64,000 nt of DNA from Gordonia gummivorans (GCF_022513585.1 NZ_JAKWBF010000011.1:78297-142296), one strand, 5' to 3'. Counted from the first letter of the stretch, positions 36,237-45,964 are shown. Translations and numbers: made by a program. The notes: generated by a model not told the origin, from the sequence alone.

Positions 36237-36359
36237 CACACTCGGACGCCCTTTCCGATCACCCCAGATTCAACGTGCCGAGTAGCTCCTCGCCGGGGTT
36301 AGCGTTATCCGGTCAAACAAGCGTGAGCCCGGACGACGGGCGTGGTGAGGAGGGGGCCG

Positions 36360-37493
36360 ATGACCGGTCACAGGCGGGGTCAGGCGCGCCATCGATGGCG
36401 CAGTATCTTGCTCGGTTCGGTGGCGTTGGCCACGATCGCGACGCTCGTGTCCGCCTGCGGCGGAGGCTCGACCGACGAGCCGGGCGGCGTCGACATCTCC
36501 AGTGGAAGTCGTCACCTGAACCTGGTCGCCTACGCGGTCCCCAAGCCAGGTTTCGATCACGTCATCCCCGCATTCCGGGCGACGCCGGAGGGCGCCGACA
36601 TCGGCTTCTCCGCGTCCTACGGTGCATCGGGCGACCAGTCGCGCAAGGTGGCCCGACACGTGCCGGCCGACGTGGTGAACTTCTCCGTCGAACCCGACAT
36701 CACCCGGCTCGTCAAGGCCGGCCTGGTCGACGAGGACTGGAAGAAGGCCGCACCCAACAACAGCACGCCGTTCGGCTCGGTGGTCGCGCTCGTGGTGCGC
36801 AAGGGCAACCCCAAGAACATCCACGACTGGGACGACCTGCTCAAGCCGGGTGTCGAGGTGGTGACCCCGAACCCGGGCAGCTCCGGGTCGGCGAAGTGGA
36901 ATCTGCTCGCTCCGTTCGCGGCCAAGAGCAATGGTGGTCAGAACATCGACGCCGGCCTGGACTACATCTCGGCCCTTGTACGCGATCACATCAAGGTGCA
37001 GCCGAAGTCCGGTCGTGAGGCGACCACCGCTTTCGAGCAGGGGCAGGGCGATGTCCTGATCAGCTACGAGAACGAGGCGATCATGCTCAATCGGGCCAAC
37101 GCGACCGCCGCGCCCGACAACCAGGTCGACTATGTGATCCCGCCGCAGACGTTCAAGATCGAGAACCCGGTCGCCGTGGTCAACACCACCGAAGACCGTG
37201 CCGGGGCCAACGCCTTCCTGCAGTTCCTGTTCACGCCGCAGGCGCAGCGCATCTGGGCCGAGCAGGGCTTCCGTCCGGTGCTGCCCGAGGTCATCGCGTC
37301 GACCAAACCGCTGTTCCCCGGTGACATCGCCAAGCTCTGGACCATCAAGGACCTCGGTGCGGTCCTCGGCGAAACCGCCCCCGTCGACGACAAGGGCAAG
37401 AAGCTGACCGGCTGGAAGGCCGTCGACAAGGTGCTCTTCGACTCGAAGTCGGGCGAGATCACCGAGATCTACAAGTCGGGAGGACAGCAATGA
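36360..37493 (+). CDS. subI: Sulfate-binding lipoprotein of the sulfate ABC transporter
   Basis: Extracytoplasmic solute-binding protein. The 377-residue product has a twin-basic leader and lipobox LVSAC with the lipidated cysteine at 33. It then shows the sulfate/thiosulfate-binding pattern LVAYAVPKPGFDHVIPAF, SYGASGDQSRKV, NPGSSGSAKWNLLAPF and SYENEAIML. A strong GAGGAGGGG ribosome site precedes the ATG at 36360. It is first of subI-cysT-cysW-cysA, all overlapping or nearly so, as in Rv2400c-Rv2397c. The 120 bases upstream should hold the operon promoter; I saw no poly-cysteine leader frame. Confidence 0.95.
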   Translation: MTGHRRGQARHRWRSILLGSVALATIATLVSACGGGSTDEPGGVDISSGSRHLNLVAYAVPKPGFDHVIPAFRATPEGADIGFSASYGASGDQSRKVARHVPADVVNFSVEPDITRLVKAGLVDEDWKKAAPNNSTPFGSVVALVVRKGNPKNIHDWDDLLKPGVEVVTPNPGSSGSAKWNLLAPFAAKSNGGQNIDAGLDYISALVRDHIKVQPKSGREATTAFEQGQGDVLISYENEAIMLNRANATAAPDNQVDYVIPPQTFKIENPVAVVNTTEDRAGANAFLQFLFTPQAQRIWAEQGFRPVLPEVIASTKPLFPGDIAKLWTIKDLGAVLGETAPVDDKGKKLTGWKAVDKVLFDSKSGEITEIYKSGGQQ

Positions 37494-38371
37494 GTGCACC
37501 CGTGCAAGAACCGGCGCCCGCCGGTCCGGATCGGTCGGAGTCTGCTCCGCCCGGTGGATTCCTGGGCCGGTCCAAGACCTTCAGTGGTGTGTCACCGCTG
37601 CAGATCGGTGTGGCCTGGCTCTGGTTGAGCGTCATCGTGCTGCTGCCGCTCGCGGCCATCACCGTGCAGTCCTTCGACGACGGGTGGAGCGGCTTCGCCG
37701 ATGCCGTCACCGACCCGGCCGCACTGGATGCGCTGCGCATCACGGTGCTGGTGTCGATCGTCGTGGCCCTGATCAACGTCGTCTTCGGCACCATCATCGC
37801 CTGGGTGCTCGTGCGCGACGACTTCTGGGGCAAGGGTTTTGTCAACTCGATCATCGACCTCCCGTTCGCGTTGCCCACCATCGTCGCGAGCCTTGTGCTG
37901 CTGTCGCTCTACGGCCCCAACAGCCCGATCGACATCCACCTCAACGCCACCCAGCCGGCGCTGGTTATTGCCCTCACCTTCGTGACGCTCCCGTTCGTCG
38001 TGCGCCAGGTGCAGCCCGTGCTGCTCGAGCTCGACAAGGACGTGGAAGAGGCGGCGGCCGTGCTCGGCGCCAGCAACTTCGTGACCTTCACCAAGATCGT
38101 GCTGCCGGCGCTGCTGCCCGCCATCCTCACCGGCGCCGGTCTGGCGTTCACCCGCGCCATCGGCGAGTTCGGTTCGGTCGTCTTGATCGGCGGCAACATT
38201 CCCGGCGAGACGCAGGTGGCCTCGCAGTACATCCAGCAGCAGATCGAGGTCGACGAACCGGTCAACGCGGCAGCCGTCTCGGTGGCCCTGCTGGCCATCG
38301 CGTTCGTCACGCTGTTCGTCCTGCGGCTGGCCGGTCGTCGGCAGTCGGTGCGAGAGGAGAATGACCAGTGA
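37490..38371 (+). CDS. cysT: Sulfate ABC transporter permease CysT
   Basis: A 293-residue inner-membrane permease with about six helices. The cytoplasmic EAA loop that contacts CysA reads VEEAAAVLGASNFVTFTKIVLPALLPAILTG. FTRAIGEFGSVVLIGGNIPG is typical of sulfate permeases. The ATGA overlap with subI and GTGA overlap with cysW indicate a single operon. It imports sulfate, and possibly thiosulfate, for the nirA-cysH-cysDN pathway encoded nearby. Confidence 0.95.
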   Translation: MSAPVQEPAPAGPDRSESAPPGGFLGRSKTFSGVSPLQIGVAWLWLSVIVLLPLAAITVQSFDDGWSGFADAVTDPAALDALRITVLVSIVVALINVVFGTIIAWVLVRDDFWGKGFVNSIIDLPFALPTIVASLVLLSLYGPNSPIDIHLNATQPALVIALTFVTLPFVVRQVQPVLLELDKDVEEAAAVLGASNFVTFTKIVLPALLPAILTGAGLAFTRAIGEFGSVVLIGGNIPGETQVASQYIQQQIEVDEPVNAAAVSVALLAIAFVTLFVLRLAGRRQSVREENDQ

Positions 38372-39318
38372 GGATTTCGCCGTTCACGCGCTACACGCTG
38401 CGCACCATTGCGCTGATCTACCTGTTCGTGCTGCTCGTCGTGCCGGTGGCGTTGATCTTCTGGCGTTCGTTCGAGCATGGCCTCGGGCAGTTCTGGGAGT
38501 GGATCACCACGCCCGCAGCGATTTCCGCGTTGCAGCTGAGCTTGCTGATCGTGGCCATCGTGGTGCCGCTCAACGTGATCTTCGGTGTCGCCACGGCGCT
38601 GGCCCTGGTGCGAGGACGCTTCCCAGGAAAGTCGTTCCTGCAGTCCGTCGTCGACCTGCCGTTCGCGGTGTCTCCGGTTGTGGTCGGCGTCGCGCTCATC
38701 ATGTTGTGGGGTTACGGCGGATGGTTCGGCGGAATCGAGAGCACCGGATTCCGGATCATCTTCGGATTCCCCGGCCTCGTCCTGGCCACGTTGTTCGTGA
38801 CGTTGCCGTTCGTGGTGCGCGAGGTGGAACCGGTCTTGCACGAGATCGGTACCGAGCAGGAGCAGGCGGCCGCCACCCTCGGCGCCAACGCCTGGCAGAC
38901 CTTCAGCCGGATCACCCTTCCGGCGATCCGCTGGGGTCTCACCTACGGCGTGGTGCTGACCGTTGCCCGCTCGCTCGGTGAGTACGGAGCGGTGACGATG
39001 GTGTCGTCGAACTACCCGGGCATCTCGCAAACGCTGACGCTGCTGGTCCACTCGCGATACACCGACGACTACAACGAGTACGGCGCGTATGCGGCCGCAA
39101 CACTCCTGATGCTGGTGGCGATCCTCGTCCTGGTCGCGATGTCGCTCATCGAGCGTCGCGTCAAGGGTCGCTACGACCGCGCCAGCCAGTCCTACACAGA
39201 TCAATCCGCCGAGGGGGGCGACGACGACGTCGACCTCGACGAACTCGAACTGACCGTCCCGCACGGTCCCCAATCCGTTGATGCGCGGCAGCTCATCGAA
39301 CACAAGGAAGGCGTCTGA
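38368..39318 (+). CDS. cysW: Sulfate ABC transporter permease CysW
   Basis: A 316-residue second permease. Hydrophobic helices fill residues 12-270; the EAA loop is [28 protein letters not shown], followed by [18 protein letters not shown]. After the last helix comes an acidic 45-residue cytoplasmic tail ([14 protein letters not shown]), longer than in enterobacterial CysW and of unknown role. The GTG start overlaps the cysT stop. Confidence 0.94.
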   Translation: MRISPFTRYTLRTIALIYLFVLLVVPVALIFWRSFEHGLGQFWEWITTPAAISALQLSLLIVAIVVPLNVIFGVATALALVRGRFPGKSFLQSVVDLPFAVSPVVVGVALIMLWGYGGWFGGIESTGFRIIFGFPGLVLATLFVTLPFVVREVEPVLHEIGTEQEQAAATLGANAWQTFSRITLPAIRWGLTYGVVLTVARSLGEYGAVTMVSSNYPGISQTLTLLVHSRYTDDYNEYGAYAAATLLMLVAILVLVAMSLIERRVKGRYDRASQSYTDQSAEGGDDDVDLDELELTVPHGPQSVDARQLIEHKEGV

Positions 39319-39319
39319 C

Positions 39320-40321
39320 ATGTCGATCTCGGTTATCGGTGCCAACAAGCGCTACGGCGACTTCGCCGCCCTCGACGACGTATCGATCGAGATTCCCGAC
39401 GGGTCGTTGACGTCGCTGCTGGGTCCGTCGGGATCCGGCAAGTCGACGCTGCTGCGGGCCATCGCCGGCCTGGACAGTCTCGATTCGGGCACCGTCATCA
39501 TCAGCGGCAGCGACGTGTCGGGTCTGGCGCCGCAGAAGCGCGACATCGGATTCGTCTTCCAGCACTACGCCGCGTTCAAGCACCTCAACGTGCGCGACAA
39601 TGTGGCGTTCGGGCTCAAGGTCCGCAAGCGTCCCAAGGACCAGATCGACGCCAAGGTCGACGAGCTCCTGGAGATCGTCGGACTGACCGGATTCCAGAAG
39701 CGCTATCCCGCACAGCTTTCCGGTGGACAGCGGCAGCGCATGGCGCTGGCACGCGCGCTGGCCGTCGATCCGCAGGTACTGCTGCTCGACGAGCCGTTCG
39801 GTGCTCTCGACGCGAAGGTCCGTGAGGATCTGCGCAAATGGTTGCGTCGGCTTCACGACGAGGTGCACGTCACCACGGTGCTCGTGACGCACGACCAGCA
39901 GGAGGCGCTCGACGTCAGCGACAGCATCGCCGTGCTCAACAAGGGCCGGATCGAGCAGATCGGTTCACCCGAGGATCTCTACGACCGTCCGGTCAACGAG
40001 TTCGTCGCGTCGTTCCTCGGCTCCACGGTTCGCCTCAACGGAGAACTGGTGCGGCCGCACGACATTCGCATCGGCCGCCGTCCGGAGCTGGCGCTGCCCG
40101 CAGCCGATCCGGCGCTGGACACCGGTGTCATCAAGGCGACAGTGCAGCGTGTCGTCGCACTGGGATTCGAGACCCGGGTCGAGTTGGTGGCCGCTGCGAC
40201 CGGCGACGAATTCCAGGCGCAGATCACCCGTGGCGACGCCAATGCCCTGAATCTGCAACCGGGCGAGGAGATCTACGCCCGCGCGACGAAGGTGGCTGCA
40301 CTCAGCGCGGTGGGAGTCTGA
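39320..40321 (+). CDS. cysA: Sulfate ABC transporter ATPase CysA
   Basis: A 333-residue ATPase that powers CysTW. Walker [10 protein letters not shown] is near 34-42, the signature [15 protein letters not shown], Walker [17 protein letters not shown] and H-loop [13 protein letters not shown] are all intact. The C-terminal 110 residues hold the regulatory TOBE-like domain. A GGAAGG site lies before the ATG at 39320. The operon ends here; the following 150 bases carry a 21-bp repeat array before the convergent chelatase gene. Confidence 0.95.
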   Translation: MSISVIGANKRYGDFAALDDVSIEIPDGSLTSLLGPSGSGKSTLLRAIAGLDSLDSGTVIISGSDVSGLAPQKRDIGFVFQHYAAFKHLNVRDNVAFGLKVRKRPKDQIDAKVDELLEIVGLTGFQKRYPAQLSGGQRQRMALARALAVDPQVLLLDEPFGALDAKVREDLRKWLRRLHDEVHVTTVLVTHDQQEALDVSDSIAVLNKGRIEQIGSPEDLYDRPVNEFVASFLGSTVRLNGELVRPHDIRIGRRPELALPAADPALDTGVIKATVQRVVALGFETRVELVAAATGDEFQAQITRGDANALNLQPGEEIYARATKVAALSAVGV

Positions 40322-40331
40322 ACCTGGCGTT

Positions 40332-40473
40332 AACCGTGCGTCTCGAATCGTCGACCGTGCGTCTTGGAGTTGGCGAAACGTGGATTGCGTGCACAGTCAA
40401 CGGAACACGATGCACGGTCAACGATTTCCGGCGCACGGTCAACGATCCGCGACGCACGCTCGACGATCAGGTT
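40332..40473. repeat. 21-bp repeat array, two forward and four inverted units
   Basis: Two units at 40332-40352 and 40353-40373 carry ACCGTGCGTCT. Four at 40390-40410, 40411-40431, 40432-40452 and 40453-40473 carry the complement (CGCACGGTCAACGAT), all on a 21-base period. The two groups face each other and could fold into a branched hairpin between convergent cysA and the chelatase gene, acting as a terminator. The last unit overlaps the chelatase stop codon. On the minus strand one frame reads as heptads (IVERASR, IVDRAPE, IVDRASC), probably incidental. Confidence 0.8.
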
Positions 40474-41186
40474 TGGTGTACGAGCGGGGTGTCGAGGGTG
40501 GCCCCGCGGTAGAGCGACACGACCGCATCCACGACGTCGGCGTGGGTGCCGAGGGGGCCGGCGACGACCGCGTCGGACACGATCGTGTCGAGGGCGCACT
40601 CGACGCGCTCGGTCAGCAGGCCGGCCGACAGGAAGTACGGGCTGAGGGCGATACGACGCGCGCCGCCGGCACGTAGCCGCCGAACTGCGGTGTGCAATGC
40701 ACGCTGGTTGGGACCCAGTTTGGTGGCAAACACGGTTTCGACCGGTCGGTGCAACCGGGTGGACAATTCGATTGCGCGACGGCGCACGTGGCGATCGGCG
40801 GTCGGATCCGATGACCCCACCGCGCACAGGATCACGCCGTCGTGTCGCGACATCCCCGCCTCACGAAGACGCTGTACCAGGCCGGAAGTCATTGTGCGCG
40901 AGCCGATCACGTCGGTTTGCCGAGCGCCGGGGCAGTGCTCACCGATGATGGCGGGGAGGTCGGTCTTGCTGTGGTAGCCCGCGGCCAGCAGGAGCGGGAC
41001 CGCCACGGGTGCGGGCCCGGATGACGCCAGCACCTCCTCGACGCGAGGTTCGTTGAGGTCGAGGTAGGACAAGCGAACCCGCACACCGGGGAGCCGGTCG
41101 GCCACCGCCGCACGCACACGGCGCGCGGTATCCGCGAATCGCGGATCCCGGCTGCCGTGCGCGACGAGGACGAGAGTGGTTGTCAC
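40467..41186 (-). CDS. CbiX/SirB-type chelatase, probable sirohydrochlorin ferrochelatase
   Basis: A 239-residue chelatase with two metal-site histidines: H10 in LVLVAHGSRDPRF and a second in LLLAAGYHSKTDLP. It would insert iron into sirohydrochlorin to make siroheme for NirA; cobalt insertion is the alternative. The GTG overlaps the cysN stop, making it the last gene of nirA-cysH-cysD-cysN-chelatase. In M. tuberculosis Rv2393 holds this role beside cysH. This co-operonic placement favours siroheme. Confidence 0.88.
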   Translation of the reverse strand: MTTTLVLVAHGSRDPRFADTARRVRAAVADRLPGVRVRLSYLDLNEPRVEEVLASSGPAPVAVPLLLAAGYHSKTDLPAIIGEHCPGARQTDVIGSRTMTSGLVQRLREAGMSRHDGVILCAVGSSDPTADRHVRRRAIELSTRLHRPVETVFATKLGPNQRALHTAVRRLRAGGARRIALSPYFLSAGLLTERVECALDTIVSDAVVAGPLGTHADVVDAVVSLYRGATLDTPLVHQT

Positions 41187-42478
41187 ACCAGCTCTTTGAG
41201 ATGCAGCGGCGCAAGTGCGTCGCCGACCAGGCCGGCCGCGAGGGTGTTGCCGCCCTGCGGATCGATCAGCAAGAAGCTGCCCGACTCGCGATTGATCTGG
41301 TAGTCGTCGGCCGGAATCGGTTCCGCGGTTTGGACCGAGATCCGCACGATCTGGTTGAGCTCCACCGACTCCGGGGCCTCGACCAACGCCAGGTTCTGCT
41401 CGTCGAACAGCGCGTCGAGCGCACCGACGATGGCCTGCGTGGTCTTGGTGCCGTGCTTGAGCAGCAGACGTGCGCCCGGCCGCAGCGGCTTCTCGGCGAG
41501 CCAGCACACGGTCGCGGTGAACTGCTGAACCGGTTCGGGAGCGTCGGCCGTGGCGGCGATGACGTCGCCACGCGAGATGTCGACGTCATCGGCAAGCAGC
41601 AGCGTGACGCTGCGTCCGGTATGCGCTGTGGCGAGTTGCCCGTCGGCCGTGTCGATCTGGCTCACGGTGGTCCGGCGGCCGGACGGCAGTACGACGACCT
41701 CGTCGCCGACCGACACGCGTCCGGCAGCGATCTGTCCCGCATAGCCGCGGTAGTCCGGGTAATCGGGGGTGCGCGGCCGGATGACGTACTGGACGGGGAA
41801 ACGCAGGCCGACGGGTTCGCGATCGGTCACGTTGGGCACGTTCTCGAGGTGCTCGATGAGCGTCGGCCCGTCGTAATACGGCGTGTTCTCCGAGCGGGTG
41901 GCGACATTGTCGCCGTGCAGCGCGGAAACCGGGATCGCCTGCACCTGCTGAGCCGACCAGCCCAGCGAATGGGTCAACTCGGCGAACTCGGCCGAGATCT
42001 CGGCGAACACGGTCGCCGGATCGTCAACCAGGTCGATCTTGTTCACCGCCAGGACCAGCTGGGGCACGCCGAGCAACGACATCACGGCCGCGTGCCGACG
42101 CGTTTGCGCCACAACACCATTGCGCGCGTCGACGAGGAGCATGACGAGTTGCGCGGTGGACGCACCGGACACCGTGTTGCGGGTGTACTGCACATGCCCG
42201 GGCGTGTCGGCGAGCACGAATGACCGTGCGGGCGTTGCGAAGTAGCGGTAGGCGACGTCGATGGTGATGCCCTGCTCGCGCTCGGCGCGAAGGCCGTCGA
42301 CGAGCAGCGAGAGATCGGGGGTCGCGAGGCCGCGGTCCACCGATGCCTTGGTGACGGCGTCGATCTGATCGGCGAGAACGGACTTGGTGTCGTAGAGCAG
42401 GCGGCCGACGAGGGTCGACTTTCCGTCGTCGACGCTTCCCGCAGTCGCGATGCGAAGGAGGTCGGGTACGTGCTTCAT
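41183..42478 (-). CDS. cysN: Sulfate adenylyltransferase, GTPase subunit
   Basis: Couples GTP hydrolysis to APS formation by CysD. The 431-residue protein has G1 AGSVDDGKST at 13-22, G3 DTPGH, G4 NKIDLV and two beta-barrel domains. It stops there: the C-terminal APS-kinase (CysC) domain fused in M. tuberculosis CysNC is absent. This fits a pathway in which APS itself is reduced. The ATG at 42478 lies two bases beyond the cysD stop. An in-frame extension to 42550 overlaps cysD and is rejected. Confidence 0.95.
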   Translation of the reverse strand: MKHVPDLLRIATAGSVDDGKSTLVGRLLYDTKSVLADQIDAVTKASVDRGLATPDLSLLVDGLRAEREQGITIDVAYRYFATPARSFVLADTPGHVQYTRNTVSGASTAQLVMLLVDARNGVVAQTRRHAAVMSLLGVPQLVLAVNKIDLVDDPATVFAEISAEFAELTHSLGWSAQQVQAIPVSALHGDNVATRSENTPYYDGPTLIEHLENVPNVTDREPVGLRFPVQYVIRPRTPDYPDYRGYAGQIAAGRVSVGDEVVVLPSGRRTTVSQIDTADGQLATAHTGRSVTLLLADDVDISRGDVIAATADAPEPVQQFTATVCWLAEKPLRPGARLLLKHGTKTTQAIVGALDALFDEQNLALVEAPESVELNQIVRISVQTAEPIPADDYQINRESGSFLLIDPQGGNTLAAGLVGDALAPLHLKELV

Positions 42479-42479
42479 C

Positions 42480-43412
42480 TCAGAAATATCCTTCGCGCTT
42501 GCGGTCTTCCATGGCGGCCTCGGACACGCGGTCATCACCGCGCGTGGCACCGCGCTCGGTCAGTCGTGATGCGGCGACCTCGGCCAGGATGGCCTCGTCA
42601 TCGGCGGCCTCCGACAGCACCGCGCCGGTCGTCGAGCCGTCGCCGACGGTGCGGTAGCGCACCGAGAGTCGTTGCAGTTCCTCACCTTCGCGGGGGCCGC
42701 CCCAGACGCCGGGAGTCATCCACATGCCGTCGCGCTGGAACACGTCGCGCTTGTGGGAGTAGTAGATCGACGCCAGCAGCACCTGCTCGCGGGCGATGTA
42801 GCGCCAGATGTCGAGTTCGGTCCAGTTGGACAGCGGGAACACGCGTACGTGCTCGCCGGCGGCGTGACGTCCGTTGTAGAGGTTCCACAGTTCGGGCCGC
42901 TGACGCTTGGGGTCCCACTGGCCGAAGGCGTTGCGCAGGGAGAAGATCCGCTCCTTGGCGCGCGAGCGCTCCTCGTCGCGACGGCCGCCGCCGAAGACCG
43001 CGTCGAAGCGGTTCTCGGTGATCGCGTCGAGCAGGGGAATGGTCTGCAGCGGGTTGCGGACGCCGTCGGGGCGTTCGGTGAGACGCCCGTCGGCGAGGTA
43101 GTCCTCCACGGACGCGACATGCAGGCGAAGATTGTGACGCTCGGCGACCTGGTCGCGGAACTCGAGCACCTCGGGCAGGTTGTGTCCGGTGTCGACGTGC
43201 AGCAGCGCGAACGGCAGGGGAGCAGGCCAGAAGGCCTTCAGTGCCACATGCAACAGCACGGTGGAGTCCTTGCCACCGGAGAACAGGATGACCGGACGTT
43301 CGAACTCGCCGGCAACCTCACGGAAGATGTGAATGGCCTCGGACTCGAGTGCGTCGAGGGTGGTGAAGTCGTCGGATTCGACGATCTCGCGCGGGGTCTC
43401 GGTGATGGTCAT
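42480..43412 (-). CDS. cysD: Sulfate adenylyltransferase, catalytic subunit
   Basis: Forms adenosine 5'-phosphosulfate from sulfate and ATP. The 310-residue protein has the PP-loop SGGKDS at 45-50, followed by LLHVDTGHNLPEV, AVFGGGRRDEERSRAKERIFS and NWTELDIWRYI, all typical of CysD. The ATG overlaps the cysH stop (ATGA) and cysN follows at once. In M. tuberculosis cysDNC lies elsewhere (Rv1285-1286), so here all reductive steps and activation are in one operon. Confidence 0.96.
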   Translation of the reverse strand: MTITETPREIVESDDFTTLDALESEAIHIFREVAGEFERPVILFSGGKDSTVLLHVALKAFWPAPLPFALLHVDTGHNLPEVLEFRDQVAERHNLRLHVASVEDYLADGRLTERPDGVRNPLQTIPLLDAITENRFDAVFGGGRRDEERSRAKERIFSLRNAFGQWDPKRQRPELWNLYNGRHAAGEHVRVFPLSNWTELDIWRYIAREQVLLASIYYSHKRDVFQRDGMWMTPGVWGGPREGEELQRLSVRYRTVGDGSTTGAVLSEAADDEAILAEVAASRLTERGATRGDDRVSEAAMEDRKREGYF

Positions 43413-44164
43413 GCGTGCAGCCCACATTCTGTCTTGGCGCGACCGGCCCAACGGCCACTGCGCGGATCGGATCCGGGTTCTGGTTTGGCCGTGCAGGGGG
43501 CGCAGCCGATGGATGGATAGCCTTCGTCGACAAGGGGATTGACGAGAACGCCGTGGGTGTCGATGTAGTCCTGCATGGTCTCGTCTGACCACGGTGCGAT
43601 CGGGTTGATCTTGACCAGCCCGAAGCCCTCGTCGAAGGAGATCAACGGTGCGTTGGCCCGCGTCGGCGCCTCCACGCGGCGGATGCCGGTGACCCACGCG
43701 TCGAAACGCTGCAGGCCGGCCTTGAGGGGCACCACCTTGCGCAGCCGGCAGCACTCACCCGGGTCGCGGGCAAACAGGTTGCGCCCCAACAGTTCGTCCT
43801 GCTCGGCAACCGAACGCTCGGGTGTCAGGTTGACCATTTCGACGCCATACACCTGCTCCACGGCATCTCGGGTGCCGATCGTCTCGGCGAAGTGATAGCC
43901 GGTGTCGAGGAACAGCACCTTGACCGGATCGCCGCCGATCAGCTCACTGTCGATGTGCTTGACGGCGAGGTCGACGAGTGCGGCGTCCTGCATGTTGGAG
44001 GCCACGACGAAGTTGTCGCCGAAGTTCTCCGCGGTCCAGGCGAACAGCTCGGCGGGCGTCGCGTCCGGTCCGAGGTCGGCGGCTCCACGCTCGGCGATCG
44101 CGCGCAACTCGTGCTCGTCGAAACGCCGGCCGGTGGCCGTTGGCGTGGCGGTGGACGTGCTCAT
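43409..44164 (-). CDS. cysH: Adenylylsulfate (APS) reductase
   Basis: Reduces APS to sulfite using thioredoxin. The 251-residue protein has the two cysteine pairs that hold a [4Fe-4S] cluster in APS reductases: C138-C139 (GECCRLRK) and C221/C224 (CAPC). The catalytic cysteine is C247 in ECGLH. PAPS-type enzymes lack the paired cysteines, so APS is the expected substrate, in keeping with the missing CysC domain in CysN. It overlaps nirA upstream and cysD downstream (ATGA). Confidence 0.95.
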   Translation of the reverse strand: MSTSTATPTATGRRFDEHELRAIAERGAADLGPDATPAELFAWTAENFGDNFVVASNMQDAALVDLAVKHIDSELIGGDPVKVLFLDTGYHFAETIGTRDAVEQVYGVEMVNLTPERSVAEQDELLGRNLFARDPGECCRLRKVVPLKAGLQRFDAWVTGIRRVEAPTRANAPLISFDEGFGLVKINPIAPWSDETMQDYIDTHGVLVNPLVDEGYPSIGCAPCTAKPEPGSDPRSGRWAGRAKTECGLHA

Positions 44165-45957
44165 CGCAGTGCCTCCTCGTCGGCACGAACGGCCCACTGC
44201 GCGAACCGTTCTCCGTCGTTGCGCTGGTCCACGAAGTTGCGGACGACGCGCTCGATGTAGTCGCCGAGTTCGGTCGAGTTCACCTTGTGCTGGCGCAGCT
44301 TGCGGCCGAAGCCGGCGTCCTGGCCGAGACTGCCGCCGAGATGAACCTGGAAGCCCTCGGTCTGCCCGCCGTTGCCGTCCTCGACGAGCTGTCCCTTGAA
44401 GCCGATGTCGGCGATCTGCGATCGCGCGCACGAGTTGGGGCAGCCGTTGATGTTGACGGTGATCGGGACGTCGAGACCTGAATTGATGTCGGCGAGGCGC
44501 TCCTCGAGCTCTGGCACGAGCACCTGCGACCGTTTCCGGGTCTCCACGAAGGACAGCTTGCAGAACTCGATACCGCTGCAGGCCATGAGATTTCGTCGCC
44601 AATTGGAGGCGCGCGCCTGCAGTCCGAGCGGAGCCAGTTCGGCGATGAGCTGCTCCACCTTGTCGTCGGCGACGTCGAGGACCACGAGTTTCTGGTACGG
44701 CGTGAAGCGGATGCGATCGGAGCCGATGCGCTCGGCCGCGTCGGCAACGGCGGTCAGCTTGGTCCCGGTGACGCGCCCGGCGATCGCGGCGAAGCCGACC
44801 GAGTTGAGCCCGTTCTTGAGCTTCTGCACACCGACGTGGTCGCGCGGCTGGGTCAGCGGCTCGGGTGCCGGACCGTCGATCAGCTTGCGACCCAGGTATT
44901 CGTCCTCGAGTACCTGGCGGAACTTCTCGATGCCCCAGTCCTTGATCAGGAACTTCAGGCGTGCCTTGGCGCGCAGGCGGCGGTAACCGTAGTCACGGAA
45001 GATCGAGACGACGCCTTCCCACACGTCGGGCACCTCGTCGAGCGGGATCCAGGCGCCGACCCGCTGGGCGAGCATCGGGTTGGTCGACAGGCCACCGCCG
45101 ACCCAGAGGTCCAGACCGGGGCCGTGCTCGGGATGGTTGACGCCGATGAAGGCGATGTCGTTGGTCTCGTGTGAGACGTCCTGCAGGCCGGAGATGGCGG
45201 TCTTGAACTTGCGGGGCAGGTTCGAATACTGCGGGTCGCCGATGTAACGGCGCACGATCTCGTCGATCGCCGGGGTGGGGTCGAGGACCTCGTCGATGGC
45301 GTCGCCTGCCAGGGGCGAGCCGAGAATGATGCGCGGGCAGTCGCCGCACGCCTCGGTGGTCTTGAGTCCGACGCCCTCGATGCGTTCCCAGATGGTCGGG
45401 ACGTCTTCGATGCGAATCCAGTGGTACTGCACGTTCTCGCGGTCGGACAGGTCGGCCGTGTCGCGTGCGAACTCGGTCGAGATCTGACCGAGCGTGCGGA
45501 GCTGCTCGACGTTGAGCGCACCGGCATCGCAGCGGATGCGCATCATGAAGTGGCTGTCCTCGAGGATGTCGATGTTCTCGTCACCCGTCCAGGTGCCGTC
45601 GTAGCCCTCTTTGCGCTGCGTGTACAGGCCCCACCAGCGCATGCGGCCGCGCAGATCCTGCTTGTCGATCGAGTCGAAGCCCTGCTTGGAGTAGATGTTC
45701 TCGATGCGGGCCCGGACGTTGAGCGGGTTGTCGTCCTTCTTGACCTGCTCATTGGTGTTGAGCGGTTCGCGGTAGCCCAGCTTCCACTGGCCTTCCGCGC
45801 GGCGCTTGGTCGGACGTGCTTTGCGTGCCTGCCGCGGGGCGTCATCGCCGGCCTCCGAACGCGGGGTGCGCGGGGTCCGTGCGGGCCGCTTCGACTCCGC
45901 GGGCCCCTTGGGTGCGGACTCTTCGGGCACGGCAGGGGCGTCTGTTGTGGACGTCAT
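44161..45957 (-). CDS. nirA: Ferredoxin-dependent sulfite reductase
   Basis: Reduces sulfite to sulfide with siroheme and a [4Fe-4S] cluster; called SirA or NirA in mycobacteria (Rv2391). The 598-residue protein has the cluster motif ACSGIEFC followed by NGCPNSC, and EACGDCPRIILGSPL. The first 60 residues are low-complexity and basic and look disordered; this extension is longer than I expect for the family. The ATG at 45957 has AGGAGA upstream. It is first in the operon, behind a structured leader. Confidence 0.94.
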   Translation of the reverse strand: MTSTTDAPAVPEESAPKGPAESKRPARTPRTPRSEAGDDAPRQARKARPTKRRAEGQWKLGYREPLNTNEQVKKDDNPLNVRARIENIYSKQGFDSIDKQDLRGRMRWWGLYTQRKEGYDGTWTGDENIDILEDSHFMMRIRCDAGALNVEQLRTLGQISTEFARDTADLSDRENVQYHWIRIEDVPTIWERIEGVGLKTTEACGDCPRIILGSPLAGDAIDEVLDPTPAIDEIVRRYIGDPQYSNLPRKFKTAISGLQDVSHETNDIAFIGVNHPEHGPGLDLWVGGGLSTNPMLAQRVGAWIPLDEVPDVWEGVVSIFRDYGYRRLRAKARLKFLIKDWGIEKFRQVLEDEYLGRKLIDGPAPEPLTQPRDHVGVQKLKNGLNSVGFAAIAGRVTGTKLTAVADAAERIGSDRIRFTPYQKLVVLDVADDKVEQLIAELAPLGLQARASNWRRNLMACSGIEFCKLSFVETRKRSQVLVPELEERLADINSGLDVPITVNINGCPNSCARSQIADIGFKGQLVEDGNGGQTEGFQVHLGGSLGQDAGFGRKLRQHKVNSTELGDYIERVVRNFVDQRNDGERFAQWAVRADEEALR

Positions 45958-45964
45958 GAAATCT

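Noticed and set aside
36237..36359. Poly-cysteine leader frame upstream of subI, as reported for some mycobacterial sulfur operons
   Set aside because: No run of TGC/TGT codons in any short frame here or upstream of nirA.
40330..40827. Minus-strand frame whose end reads as heptad repeats IVERASR, IVDRAPE, IVDRASC
   Set aside because: The heptads come from a 21-bp DNA repeat; the rest of the frame is a shadow of the chelatase gene and shows no protein-like composition.
44161..45957. NirA as nitrite reductase for nitrate assimilation
   Set aside because: It is co-transcribed with cysH, cysD and cysN, so sulfite is the expected substrate despite the gene name.
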